The translations under genes and the position numbers were made by a program. DNA of 61,258 nucleotides from assembly GCA_039024315.1 (NCBI GenBank), contig JBCCQN010000019.1, forward strand, positions 1 to 61,258, read 5' to 3'. Below, piece by piece: positions 7,140 to 15,571 of the stretch. The number at the start of each line of letters is the position of its first letter. The first letter of the stretch is position 1. A model generated the notes under the pieces. That model was not told the origin of the DNA, did no database searches, and worked only from the letters and a program-made list of their open reading frames with translations. The stretch is from JBCAWW01 sp039024315 (lineage in GTDB: Bacteria > Bacteroidota > Bacteroidia > J057).

Positions 7140-9034
7140 GAGAGTGGGATTTGAGAGAGGGCACGGGTGCCGCCATTTTCGGCACTTTCAAAGCGCAGTT
7201 TACCGCCAATGGCTTGCATGCGTGTCCGCATATTGTCGAGTCCGAGCCCATTGGAGATAAGACTAGGATCAAAACCTTTGCCATTGTCTTCGATGGAGAG
7301 CGTGAGGGTGTCTTTGGTACTGCTGAGCAGAACGTCTATCTCCGTGGCCTCGGCGTGCTTGAGGACATTATTGAGTTGTTCTTGGGCGACACGATAGAGC
7401 CCAAGGCTTACCGAATCGGTTAGCTCCTTTGGCACTCGGAAGGCATCGAAGCGGGCTTGGAGATTTGTATCTGCGGTACTGTTTTCGACTAGTTGGGCAA
7501 GTGCTGCTTCTAGACCCGCCGCTTCTAAGGCTCTAGGCATCATCTGGTGGGAAAGAGAGCGCACATTTTCAGCTGTTGAGCGTAAGCGTTCCGCGAAGCG
7601 GTCCACCTCAGGAGTGGCACCCAAGGCCATTTGCAAACTGGCGAGCTCTTGACCTACGCCATCGTGTAGATCTCTCGCAATACGCCGTCTCTCAGTTTCT
7701 GTCGCTTCGATCACGGCCTGTATCCCACGTTCCTGTTCGGCAATCACGGCTGCTTGGATGGCTGCTTTTTTCTGGCTTTGGGCTCGCCACCAAAGAAATA
7801 CCCCAAAAAGTGCTCCTAGCAGGATAGCGGCGAGCAAAAGGGTGATGATAAACTGTCTTTGCTTGAGATCCGCCCGAGCCTCTGCTAATTGGCGCTCTTT
7901 TTCAGCCGTCTCGTATCTAGCATTGATCTCTTCGATGGCAGCCAACTTTTCTTGAGAGTAAACAGAATCTCGCAGCGTTTTATGTTGGCGCAATAACTCA
8001 AAGGCCTCTTCTTTTTGATTGAGAAATTTGCCTTTGACCATGGCGAGGCCCCAAATCGCTTTCTCTTGGGTTTCATAATTACCGGTTTCTTGCCCTATCG
8101 CTAAGGCCTTGCTGCGGATAGCGGCCGAAGTTTGATAACGACCGGCGGATTCATAGGGATTGGCAATCCCCAGATAGAGTTGAGCTAATTCCTTTTTAAG
8201 ATCATAGCGTTCGGCGAGGCCGATGCCTAACTCAAAGTACTTAATAGCAGAATCTGGCTGCGCCAAGTTTTGGGCAAAAATGGACCCAATATTATTGAGG
8301 GTTACGGCTTGGCCATAGATGTTGTTAAGCTGCTTTTTGAGGCGGTAGGACTCGCGAAAATAATAGACAGCCGAATCAAATTTGAGTTCCATCTCCATCA
8401 AAAGACCATAGCTATTGGCGGCATTGGCATAAAAGCGAGTTGCTGTTTTGGGGTCAAGATTTTGCAGGGAACGCCAGACATTTTCCTTCGCTTTAGGGAT
8501 ATCTTCAATCCGCAAAAACACATTACCAATGTCCATCAAATTAGAATAGTAACCGACTTTATTGTTGACCCAAAAGATCTCTCCAGCCTGTCTATATAAA
8601 CTAATAGCTGATTCAAAATCGCCTTGTCCCTGAACGATGAGTCCTAGGTTTTTTAAGGCCTTTGGCAAAACTATGCTGTCGTTATGCTTAGGGAAATCAT
8701 CTATCACCTGCCGAAACAGGAATTCTGCCGTATCCGGCTTTGGTAAGTACATATAATGGATCCCCAAAGCATTGAGGCAGGCATACTCTAGTTCGATAAG
8801 ATCATGTTGGCGAGCGAGGCTAATACACTCCTCGCAATATGCTCGGCCTAGGCTGGGGACACGAAAAAGTACCTTCTTAGCTTCTTCATAAGCTTGTTGC
8901 GTCCTTTCAGCGGGATCCTCAATTTGAGTGAGCTGCTGGCGGAGGCTATCTGGTAATTGAGCGAAGGAGGGAAAAGAAATCAGCAGAAGCAGCAAATAGA
9001 TTGCCCCTGCTTTTGGGAAGGGAGATAAACGCAT
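7136..9034 (-). CDS. TPR-containing sensor histidine kinase (HisKA_3 family)
   Basis: An N-terminal signal sequence is followed by an extracytoplasmic array of tetratricopeptide repeats (residues about 50-370; for example KALKNLGLIVQGQGDFESAISLYRQ). Then come a coiled coil, one membrane helix (FIITLLLAAILLGALFGVFL), the dimerisation helix with the phosphorylated His457 in IARDLHDGVGQELASLQ, and a C-terminal HATPase (DNGKGFDPSLISNGLGLDNM). This architecture is common in Bacteroidota. The TPR domain probably senses a protein or envelope signal. Hairpin repeats lie at 7320, 7585 and 8206 within the coding region. Confidence 0.93.
   Translation of the reverse strand: MRLSPFPKAGAIYLLLLLISFPSFAQLPDSLRQQLTQIEDPAERTQQAYEEAKKVLFRVPSLGRAYCEECISLARQHDLIELEYACLNALGIHYMYLPKPDTAEFLFRQVIDDFPKHNDSIVLPKALKNLGLIVQGQGDFESAISLYRQAGEIFWVNNKVGYYSNLMDIGNVFLRIEDIPKAKENVWRSLQNLDPKTATRFYANAANSYGLLMEMELKFDSAVYYFRESYRLKKQLNNIYGQAVTLNNIGSIFAQNLAQPDSAIKYFELGIGLAERYDLKKELAQLYLGIANPYESAGRYQTSAAIRSKALAIGQETGNYETQEKAIWGLAMVKGKFLNQKEEAFELLRQHKTLRDSVYSQEKLAAIEEINARYETAEKERQLAEARADLKQRQFIITLLLAAILLGALFGVFLWWRAQSQKKAAIQAAVIAEQERGIQAVIEATETERRRIARDLHDGVGQELASLQMALGATPEVDRFAERLRSTAENVRSLSHQMMPRALEAAGLEAALAQLVENSTADTNLQARFDAFRVPKELTDSVSLGLYRVAQEQLNNVLKHAEATEIDVLLSSTKDTLTLSIEDNGKGFDPSLISNGLGLDNMRTRMQAIGGKLRFESAENGGTRALSQIPLS
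7320..7336 (-). repeat. Dispersed hairpin repeat, relaxed prefix
   Basis: The minus strand reads GACGTT-CTGC-TCA-GCAG: intact stem, non-GNA loop, two prefix mismatches. It encodes DVLLSS in the kinase. Confidence 0.4.
7585..7601 (+). repeat. Dispersed hairpin repeat, stem CCGC
   Basis: The plus strand reads AGCGTT-CCGC-GAA-GCGG. On the kinase coding strand it encodes DRFAERL, just after the H-box region. Confidence 0.8.
8206..8222 (+). repeat. Dispersed hairpin repeat, stem CGGC, GAG loop
   Basis: The plus strand reads AGCGTT-CGGC-GAG-GCCG. It encodes GLAERYD in a TPR of the kinase. The loop departs from GNA. Confidence 0.6.
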
Positions 9035-9106
9035 AAGCGATTAGAGTAGCGTCTTAGTCGAGTTGAAGATGGAAAATACACATTCTCCCCCTTTTCAGTC
9101 AAGAAT

Positions 9107-9121
9107 CCCCCAAAAATGGGG
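9107..9121. promoter_or_regulatory. C-run/G-run dyad between the kinase gene and the next gene
   Basis: CCCCC, six bases (AAAAAT), then GGGG, about 75 bp upstream of the kinase start. Read on the minus strand, it contains TTTTTGGGGGATTC. The 13-mer TTTTGGGGGATTC also occurs upstream of the desaturase gene (10922-10934). It may be a binding site for the response regulator; this is inference only. Confidence 0.3.
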
Positions 9122-9154
9122 AGGAAGAGCATGAAAGTTTAAGGCTTTTTTTGT

Positions 9155-9174
9155 GTTGAGCGGCTCAGCTCAAC
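9155..9174 (+). other. Hairpin in the leader of the 9199 gene
   Basis: A perfect 7-bp inverted repeat, GTTGAGC/GCTCAAC, with a 6-base loop ends about 25 bp before the start codon. It could be a leader hairpin or an operator. No T-run follows, so it does not look like a terminator. Confidence 0.4.
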
Positions 9175-9198
9175 CTTCTAAGGCTTAATAAATTGATT

Positions 9199-10818
9199 AT
9201 GAAACTATTAAAAATCACTTCCCTATTCTTGGCTTTGCTCCTGAGTTTAGCGTTCGCCGAGGCGCAAAAAATTGAAACCAGCGAAATCGACCTTCCCCTC
9301 TCCAAAGAGGCGCAAAAAGCGGCCAAAAAAGGCACACTGCTCAATGCAGGTTCCTATTGGAATGCAGATCGCAGCCTACAGTACAATTTTTTTGTCTATC
9401 AGCACAAAGGGCAAGGTCTCATGTACGATGTGATCACAATCGAAACCAAAAACGGCAAGGTCAAATCTCAAAAAACGGAAGCTTATACAGCAGAAAATCT
9501 CAGTCAATATGATCTGCAAGCTTCTTCTCAACTCAGTGGTGAGGCGGCCCCAGAACTAGCAGGAGCAGACTTTGCCTACTTCAAAAAGACCTTGCTAGCG
9601 GGCAATCCTTCTTTGATCCATGGCCAATTTGAGAATCGCTACGTCAATGGATTGTGGGCCGGCTATAGCTTTGACAAAGGGGAAGAAAGCAAGCTCAACG
9701 AGCGTTTTTGGCCGTTTTTCTCCTTTGCTGTTGAAGAAGGAGTATCCAATAGTCATTATCTTCTGCGTCGCAGAACGACTGTCATGCGCATCCTAACAGG
9801 AGGCAAGAACTATATTCCAGCCGATGGCAAAGCCTTTGTTGGAGGTCTGATGGCTACTTCGGGCGCGAATCAGTTTTTGAGTGGGGTTTATAATCTTAAA
9901 AGTCAGACTTGGGATCATAAAGTCGTTACGAAGCTTGAAGAGGGACTCCAGCCTTTAGATTACCTTCCGACGGCAAGCGGTGGAGTTTATTGTTTGATCC
10001 ACTCTGCGAGCTCCTACTTTGTATTGGAACTGGATGCCCGCGGGGAAGTCTTGCGTAATATCCCGCTTGAGATCCCAATGAACAAAAATTATCAGTACAC
10101 CAGCTTCAAATTGTTGGAAGCTGAGGAAGGAGTATTTGTCGTAGGCAATCATCTTGACAAACCTGCTACAGGTCTCAAAGCAGGCGTTTGCATCCTTCAA
10201 GTTTCTGGAGGTAAAGCCGCCTTCCAAAAAATGCACGATTTTGAGCAGATCAAAGCAAGTCTCAAAGCCGCGCCAAAAAACAAAGCCAAATTCAAGAATA
10301 CAGCGATCCAGCAATTTGAATCCATTGAACAGCTACCGAATGGAGATTGGTTACTCCTCTACAATTCCGGGATGATCCCTTTTACCAATTATGCCATGCA
10401 GCTCAGCCCTGATGGCGCGCTAAAGCAAACTTATCAAGTAGATCCAATAGGGGATGATGGTAAGCCCAATGATAGAATGGGAACGGGTAGCACTCACCTA
10501 CCCACTCAAGTGTTGACAGCGGGCGAAGAGGTTTATCTGCTACTCAGGACAGTCCCACAAGCGATGGATCAGGGTATCCAAAGTAGTGCAGTTAATGGCG
10601 ACAATTTCAAAATCACCACCACCGTTCGGATTGATGAGATGCGTTCCGTAGGTAAGATCGTCAAGATCAATCCTGCCAATCAAAGCATTTCCAATGTGGT
10701 AGCTCCTGATCAAACCTTAGTCGGAGAAAATCCTGCCGAGCTTTCAGCCAGTGGTAGTTTGCTCCTGCACACACTCGATAGTAAAAAGAAAAGTCGCAGC
10801 AAGCTGCTGATCAATTAG
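9199..10818 (+). CDS. Secreted protein of unknown function
   Basis: I do not recognise a family. The ATG at 9199 gives a clear signal peptide (MKLLKITSLFLALLLSLAFAEAQ); the TTG two codons upstream is less likely. The 539-residue mature region contains repeated short beta-strand segments (for example GGVYCLIHSASSYFVLELDARG and LPNGDWLLLYNSGMIPFTNYAMQL), compatible with a propeller-like or beta-rich periplasmic or surface protein. There is no lipobox and no C-terminal T9SS sorting domain. It is transcribed alone, divergent from the two-component genes and followed by a strong terminator. Confidence 0.7.
   Translation: MKLLKITSLFLALLLSLAFAEAQKIETSEIDLPLSKEAQKAAKKGTLLNAGSYWNADRSLQYNFFVYQHKGQGLMYDVITIETKNGKVKSQKTEAYTAENLSQYDLQASSQLSGEAAPELAGADFAYFKKTLLAGNPSLIHGQFENRYVNGLWAGYSFDKGEESKLNERFWPFFSFAVEEGVSNSHYLLRRRTTVMRILTGGKNYIPADGKAFVGGLMATSGANQFLSGVYNLKSQTWDHKVVTKLEEGLQPLDYLPTASGGVYCLIHSASSYFVLELDARGEVLRNIPLEIPMNKNYQYTSFKLLEAEEGVFVVGNHLDKPATGLKAGVCILQVSGGKAAFQKMHDFEQIKASLKAAPKNKAKFKNTAIQQFESIEQLPNGDWLLLYNSGMIPFTNYAMQLSPDGALKQTYQVDPIGDDGKPNDRMGTGSTHLPTQVLTAGEEVYLLLRTVPQAMDQGIQSSAVNGDNFKITTTVRIDEMRSVGKIVKINPANQSISNVVAPDQTLVGENPAELSASGSLLLHTLDSKKKSRSKLLIN
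9763..9779 (-). repeat. Dispersed hairpin repeat, relaxed prefix
   Basis: The minus strand reads GTCGTT-CTGC-GAC-GCAG. The stem extends to a 7-bp palindrome, TTCTGCG/CGCAGAA. In the secreted protein it encodes LLRRRTT. Confidence 0.4.
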
Positions 10819-10838
10819 TTTTTTAATCAATGAGCCCT

Positions 10839-10873
10839 GGGGAGAGTGCCATAGGTACTCTCCCCTATCTTTT
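10839..10873 (+). terminator. Rho-independent-type terminator
   Basis: A perfect 9-bp stem, GGGGAGAGT/ACTCTCCCC, with a 9-base loop, followed by TATCTTTTGT. It lies 20 bp after the stop of the 9199 gene. Confidence 0.7.
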
Positions 10874-10898
10874 GTCTATAGGTACTTTTTGGACAAAT

Positions 10899-10913
10899 GG
10901 GGGTAAAACCCCC
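10899..10913. promoter_or_regulatory. G-run/C-run dyad upstream of the desaturase gene
   Basis: GGGGG-TAAAA-CCCCC, followed 8 bp later by TTTTGGGGG. It lies about 90 bp before the desaturase ATG. It resembles, in inverted order, the dyad near the sensor kinase gene. Confidence 0.3.
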
Positions 10914-11003
10914 TATTGAGGTTTTGGGGGATTCCGCTCTACAATCTGGCCGTTGATTCTGGGACATTTGAATAAATCAATTATTCACTTAGCCCAAAAC
11001 GCC

Positions 11004-11984
11004 ATGTCTCACTTCGATGCCAGATCTCTCAAAATCTCCGTAGATAAAAAAGCCCTCAAACCCCTTTACCAGACAGAGTCCTACCGCCATGTGCTAGATA
11101 TTGTCCTCAATTGGGTCTTGATGATTGGAGCAGCCGTATTGTGTACCCTTTACTTCAACCCGATCACCTACATCCTAGCGGTGATTGTCATTGGTGCGAG
11201 ACTACACGCCTTAGCCATTTTGATGCATGATGCGACTCATTTTCGCTTCCTCAAAAACAAAAAGTGGAATGACCTCATCACCAATTTTACCTGCATGTAT
11301 CCGATTTTTACCAGCATTGAGGCTTATCGCACCAACCACCTCAAACATCATCAAAACCTCAATACCGAGGACGATCCGGATTGGTTTGCCAAGCTAGGGC
11401 GCAAGGACTTTACCTTCCCCAAAACCAAAAAAGAGTTCTTCTTGACGCTATTTTCTTATTTCTTCCTCATCAAAGGATTGAGCGATGCGCTTTGGATTTT
11501 TGGGCGGATTAGCAAGCAACATAAGCCGAAGAATAAAAGCCTCATGAGCAAATTGCCCGTGATCGTTTTCTATGTCCTCTTGATCACGACCTTGATTTTG
11601 ACTGGTGGCTGGTACTATTATCTACTCTTCTGGATCATCCCTTATTTTTCGACCTTCTTCATGTTTCAGTATATCCGCAGCGTAGCGGAGCACTTTGGCG
11701 AGTTGTCCTATGATCACCTTTTGACCTCCACCCGTACCATTAAGGCCCACTTCGTGGAACGCTTTTTCTTTGCTCCTCATCAGGTTAGCTATCATTTGGA
11801 GCATCACCTCTATCCGGGAGTGCCTTACTACAACCTCCCCAAACTGCACAATCTTTTGATGTCAGACCCTTTTTATGCCGAGAAAGCCCACATTACCCAT
11901 GGTTTTGTCAAAGGCTTTTTCAATGAGTTGGGCTATTATGAAGCTAGTCAGAAGAAGGCAGAGAAAGCGCCAGTGTTGGGATAA
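11004..11984 (+). CDS. Fatty acid desaturase (membrane di-iron)
   Basis: All three His boxes of integral-membrane desaturases are present: HDATH (His75/His79), HLKHH (His112, His115, His116) and HLEHH near residue 275. Several hydrophobic segments lie between them. The di-iron centre would introduce a double bond or hydroxyl into a lipid acyl chain or a carotenoid at the inner membrane. The ATG at 11004 gives 326 residues; a TTG at 10953 adds 17 residues of no conserved character. The region around the third box (AHFVERFFFAPHQVSYHLEH) contains a strict hairpin repeat at 11747. Confidence 0.88.
   Translation: MSHFDARSLKISVDKKALKPLYQTESYRHVLDIVLNWVLMIGAAVLCTLYFNPITYILAVIVIGARLHALAILMHDATHFRFLKNKKWNDLITNFTCMYPIFTSIEAYRTNHLKHHQNLNTEDDPDWFAKLGRKDFTFPKTKKEFFLTLFSYFFLIKGLSDALWIFGRISKQHKPKNKSLMSKLPVIVFYVLLITTLILTGGWYYYLLFWIIPYFSTFFMFQYIRSVAEHFGELSYDHLLTSTRTIKAHFVERFFFAPHQVSYHLEHHLYPGVPYYNLPKLHNLLMSDPFYAEKAHITHGFVKGFFNELGYYEASQKKAEKAPVLG
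11747..11763 (-). repeat. Dispersed hairpin repeat, stem CCAC
   Basis: The minus strand reads AGCGTT-CCAC-GAA-GTGG. It encodes AHFVERF in the desaturase, close to the third His box. Confidence 0.75.
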
Positions 11985-11999
11985 TAGATGGCAATACAC

Positions 12000-12033
12000 A
12001 AAGGCTCTGGTTTTACGCAAAACCAGAGCCTTT
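12000..12033. terminator. Bidirectional terminator
   Basis: A perfect 15-bp inverted repeat (AAAGGCTCTGGTTTT and complement) with a 4-base ACGC loop lies between the convergent desaturase and FG-GAP genes. The T-rich ends on both strands suit termination in both directions. Confidence 0.8.
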
Positions 12034-12053
12034 ACTATTTATACCTAGGGTTA

Positions 12054-12070
12054 ATCGTTCCGCGAAGCGG
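12054..12070 (+). repeat. Dispersed hairpin repeat, stem CCGC (intergenic)
   Basis: The plus strand reads ATCGTT-CCGC-GAA-GCGG, between the bidirectional terminator and the stop of the FG-GAP gene. Confidence 0.8.
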
Positions 12071-12082
12071 CCCTCCTAAAAC

Positions 12083-15000
12083 TCAATACCCCAAATCCTC
12101 TCCCCTACTATTGCGATAGATCACTTTCGCAACTCCTTGGGGTGGGGTGATACTACGGCTACTTTGCGAGAGATAGCCCATGCCCCAGTAAATCTCTTGC
12201 TTTTGGATGCGGCCATCTTCAAACTGAAATTCAACTTCTGCGACTGCTGCTTCTAGGCCTAAGGTGATTTGTGGCTTTTGCTCGAAAGCTTTCAATGGAC
12301 CACGGTTTTGAGCGGCAATTAGTAGTTTACCGCTGCGCGGAACGCTCATCCCGACCATTGACTTCGCATCACCATCCACCCAAAAACCGCTTTGTGAGGG
12401 GCTTTGGTACTGAAAACCGCCATTTCCGTCTCCTAACCAAATGCTACCGACTCCCGCATCATAATAGCCGTGCTGGGTATTGTTGGCATAAGAGTTTCCA
12501 ATCAAGGCTAGGTCAGGAAATCCGTCTGCGTTAAAATCACCAGTCTGCATACCGTAGGTAGGAGAAAATTGGGCCTCGACGGGTAGGGCTCGGAGCTTGA
12601 AATCCCCATTGCCCAGATTTTCAATATAAGTCGTCGCAAAAAGATAGCTTTGATAGGTTTTGACACCTGCCATCTCTTCAGCATCCATCATCAGTTTAAA
12701 TGGCGTCTTGCCGTACTCATAATAGGTATTGAATTTGCCTCTGGTAGCGGCAATTTGTTTGCCGAGTTGATCACGCGGATGTACAGTATACTCGACTCCT
12801 TGGATGTACTGGCAGAGAATAGGGTCTAACTGACCGTTGCCATCATAATCTTTGAGATAGAGGCAGATAGGTTCTTCGAGACTGGCTTTGAAGCGACTGT
12901 TCCAGCCTAGATTTCCCGCTACATAATCGATATCACCGTCCTGATCAAAGTCTTGTCCGATAAGGCTATTCCACCAGCCTTCACTTTGGGCAAAGGCTGG
13001 TACAAGAGTTTTGATTAAGCGTCCCTCTTGATTAGTAAAAAGTGTCAAAGGCATCCATTCGCCTGCGAGTAGTAAATCACGCCAGCCATCGCCATTGACA
13101 TCCGTCCATAGCGCGGCATTGACCATACCGATATCTGACAAGCCTGAAGCTAAGGAGTCTGAGCGTTCTACGAAGTAGCCCCCCTCATTGATCAGCAAAA
13201 GGCTCTGGCCTGCCAATGGATATTTACGAGGCATTAACTTTCCAGCAACAAAGAGGTCTAAATCTCCATCATGATCAATATCCGCAGCGGAGACCATCCC
13301 CCCGCTAAAAGCTAGTTCGGGCAAGGCTGCCTTATCTCGAGTAAAATTCCCCTGCCCATCATTGCGGTAAAAGCGGTCCTGATACAAGCTATCGCCACGG
13401 CTAAACTCATTACTACCGCTAACCACATACAGGTCCAAATCTTCATCGCCATCCGCATCAAAAAACAAAGCTCCCATATCCTCAAAGGCAGCATCTTGGG
13501 GCAAAAAATCCTCAGCAATCAGCTCGCCTTCCTTCCAACGAAAAAGCTGTGCTGGGAAGCGAGCAGAACCACCTACAAATAATTCGTCTACACCATCGCC
13601 ATCAATATCTCCCACCGCCATGCCGGGTCCCGCCTGAGAGTATTTTTGGGGTAGAAGATATTCAAACAAAAAGTCATTGTATTCGCCTTCTTGATGCTGC
13701 CAATCTGGTAGGCTTATTGGAGTCAATAAGGCTTCTTGAGCAGGAAGCTCTGTTTGGATTACTTGACCTTGGCCTTTTTGCAGCCGAAGGACAGTATCGA
13801 GGGCTCCGGCAAAGCTTTCTTCCTGCCCGTCTGGCCAACGAACTTTCACTTCTTCCACCTTCTCCGCTTGCCCTAGGCCAAAATGCAGGATGGGTTCAAC
13901 TGTAGATTTGTAGCCCCGATAAAGGGTCTGTTCTTGATAAAGCGTTTGTTCCTTATCCTCCGATCGATACCGAAGCCAAACTTTGGCACCCAAGGCATGA
14001 GGATTGGCAGCAGTATGTTCCAGCTTAACGCGCAGATAATGATTTGACTGCGGTTTTGCCTTCACATCAATACTATGATTTTCGTACAAGAAGGCAGGAT
14101 CGTTGATATTATTGATCACTACATCTAGATCGCCGTCCTGATCAAAATCTGCGTAGGCAGCTCCGTTAGAGTAGGAGATTTCGTCAAAGCCCCATTCTTG
14201 AGAGCGATCACGAAAGCGAAGGGAGCCTTGGTTTTGGTAGAGATAATTGTGCTTTTTGACGCCCTCTAGCTTTTCGATGGCTAGGCGCATCTTCTCCCTC
14301 TTATCAGCATCGCTACCAAACATCATGGCGCCATTGGTGTAGGCCACATAATCCAGATCCGTCACATCGCGATGATAGCCATTGGTGATGAGGATATCTC
14401 GCCAAGCGTCATTGTCCAGATCGATCATGAGCGGGGTCCAGCTCCAATCCGTCTTAAATACGCCCGCCAATTGGCCGATTTCACTGAACTTAGCATTGTC
14501 ATGTTGTAGCTGTAGGACATTGCGAACGTATTGAGGCCGGTAGTCGGAGCGTAGGCGACGATGGAAGCGATCATAGTTAGGAGCCGGAAACATGGATTTT
14601 TGTCTGCGATTATCCTCTGGCATCATATCCAAAACCATGATATCGGGTCTAGCATCATTGTTGATATCCGCGATATCGATGCCCATACTATTGAAGCTTT
14701 CATGCTTGAAATAGTTACCGATTTCGTCTCGAAAACTGCCGTCTTTTTGATTGATGTATAGAATATCATTGGTCAAAAAGTCATTGGCGACGTAAATATC
14801 GGACCAGCCATCTTGATTGATATCGACGATCGCTACGCCTAGGCCCCAACCTTCTATGAGAATTCCTGCTTGATGGGAAACATTGACGAAGCCCTCTTCA
14901 GCCCGGTTTTCGTAGAGTCTATCGGTACTGGGTGCAGAGCCATCACTCCTAATGGGACTAATAGAATTTCGATTCCCCTTAGAAGCAGAATTGGTGAGGA

Positions 15001-15571
15001 GATACATATCCAAATCCCCATCCTGATCATAGTCCAAAAAGGCAGCTTGCGTACTATATCCAGTATCATCTAGGCCGTATTTAGCGGCTTGATCTTCGAA
15101 TCTTGGTTGGCCGTTTTCATCGTTGCCGAGATTGACAAAAAGATAGTTAGCGGAGCCTGCCTCTGGATTGGGGTTTACGGTGGATACATAAATATCTTCT
15201 CGGCCATCAGCATTAATATCAACTACGGCAATGCCCGTACACCAGCGATCAGTTTGTAAACCAGCAATCTCAGTCGCATCTGCAAACTTCATTTCTCCCT
15301 GATTGAGGTAGAGCCGGCAGCTACTCATATTGCCTGCGAAAAAGATGTCAGGCTTATCGTCTTGGTTAAAATCGCCAACTCCTACCCCCGCCCCATTGTA
15401 GAGATAGATGTAGTTGAGGACGTTAAAAGTATCGCTCTCAATGATTTCGTTGACGAAGTCAATACCGCTTTTTGCAGGCTCAATTCGCTCCATCAAAGGA
15501 GGAGTAGCGGGTGAGCAGGCGACAACCCAAACACCGATTAGCAAGAAATAGAGGACTTTACTAATGGGCAT
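12083..15571 (-). CDS. FG-GAP/VCBS repeat lipoprotein with ASPIC/UnbV domain (1162 aa)
   Basis: A lipoprotein signal (MPISKVLYFLLIGVWVVACS, lipobox VVAC) precedes a long series of FG-GAP repeats with D-x-N-x-D-G calcium loops (GDFNQDDKPDIFFAG, VDINADGREDIYVS, ADFDQDGDLDVVINN). An ASPIC/UnbV segment with HALGAKVWLRYRSED and VKVRWPDGQEE follows near residues 520-610, then a second FG-GAP array to the C-terminus. These proteins are probably surface-exposed propellers that bind glycans or proteins. The gene overlaps the upstream FG-GAP gene by 11 bases at the end of the SusC-SusD transcript, so it probably works with that uptake pair. Confidence 0.88.
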   Translation of the reverse strand: MPISKVLYFLLIGVWVVACSPATPPLMERIEPAKSGIDFVNEIIESDTFNVLNYIYLYNGAGVGVGDFNQDDKPDIFFAGNMSSCRLYLNQGEMKFADATEIAGLQTDRWCTGIAVVDINADGREDIYVSTVNPNPEAGSANYLFVNLGNDENGQPRFEDQAAKYGLDDTGYSTQAAFLDYDQDGDLDMYLLTNSASKGNRNSISPIRSDGSAPSTDRLYENRAEEGFVNVSHQAGILIEGWGLGVAIVDINQDGWSDIYVANDFLTNDILYINQKDGSFRDEIGNYFKHESFNSMGIDIADINNDARPDIMVLDMMPEDNRRQKSMFPAPNYDRFHRRLRSDYRPQYVRNVLQLQHDNAKFSEIGQLAGVFKTDWSWTPLMIDLDNDAWRDILITNGYHRDVTDLDYVAYTNGAMMFGSDADKREKMRLAIEKLEGVKKHNYLYQNQGSLRFRDRSQEWGFDEISYSNGAAYADFDQDGDLDVVINNINDPAFLYENHSIDVKAKPQSNHYLRVKLEHTAANPHALGAKVWLRYRSEDKEQTLYQEQTLYRGYKSTVEPILHFGLGQAEKVEEVKVRWPDGQEESFAGALDTVLRLQKGQGQVIQTELPAQEALLTPISLPDWQHQEGEYNDFLFEYLLPQKYSQAGPGMAVGDIDGDGVDELFVGGSARFPAQLFRWKEGELIAEDFLPQDAAFEDMGALFFDADGDEDLDLYVVSGSNEFSRGDSLYQDRFYRNDGQGNFTRDKAALPELAFSGGMVSAADIDHDGDLDLFVAGKLMPRKYPLAGQSLLLINEGGYFVERSDSLASGLSDIGMVNAALWTDVNGDGWRDLLLAGEWMPLTLFTNQEGRLIKTLVPAFAQSEGWWNSLIGQDFDQDGDIDYVAGNLGWNSRFKASLEEPICLYLKDYDGNGQLDPILCQYIQGVEYTVHPRDQLGKQIAATRGKFNTYYEYGKTPFKLMMDAEEMAGVKTYQSYLFATTYIENLGNGDFKLRALPVEAQFSPTYGMQTGDFNADGFPDLALIGNSYANNTQHGYYDAGVGSIWLGDGNGGFQYQSPSQSGFWVDGDAKSMVGMSVPRSGKLLIAAQNRGPLKAFEQKPQITLGLEAAVAEVEFQFEDGRIQKQEIYWGMGYLSQSSRSITPPQGVAKVIYRNSRGEDLGY
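12330..12346 (-). repeat. Dispersed hairpin repeat, stem CCGC, GCA loop
   Basis: The minus strand reads AGCGTT-CCGC-GCA-GCGG, sense to the FG-GAP gene and encoding SVPRSGK. Confidence 0.8.
13162..13178 (+). repeat. Dispersed hairpin repeat, stem CTAC
   Basis: The plus strand reads AGCGTT-CTAC-GAA-GTAG. Relative to CCGC copies, two stem pairs are replaced with complementarity kept. It encodes YFVERS in the FG-GAP protein. Confidence 0.75.

Noticed and set aside
11675..11689. CCGC-AGCGTA-GCGG palindrome in the desaturase
   Set aside because: It lacks the prefix and has a long loop; it encodes the conserved RSVAEHF segment.
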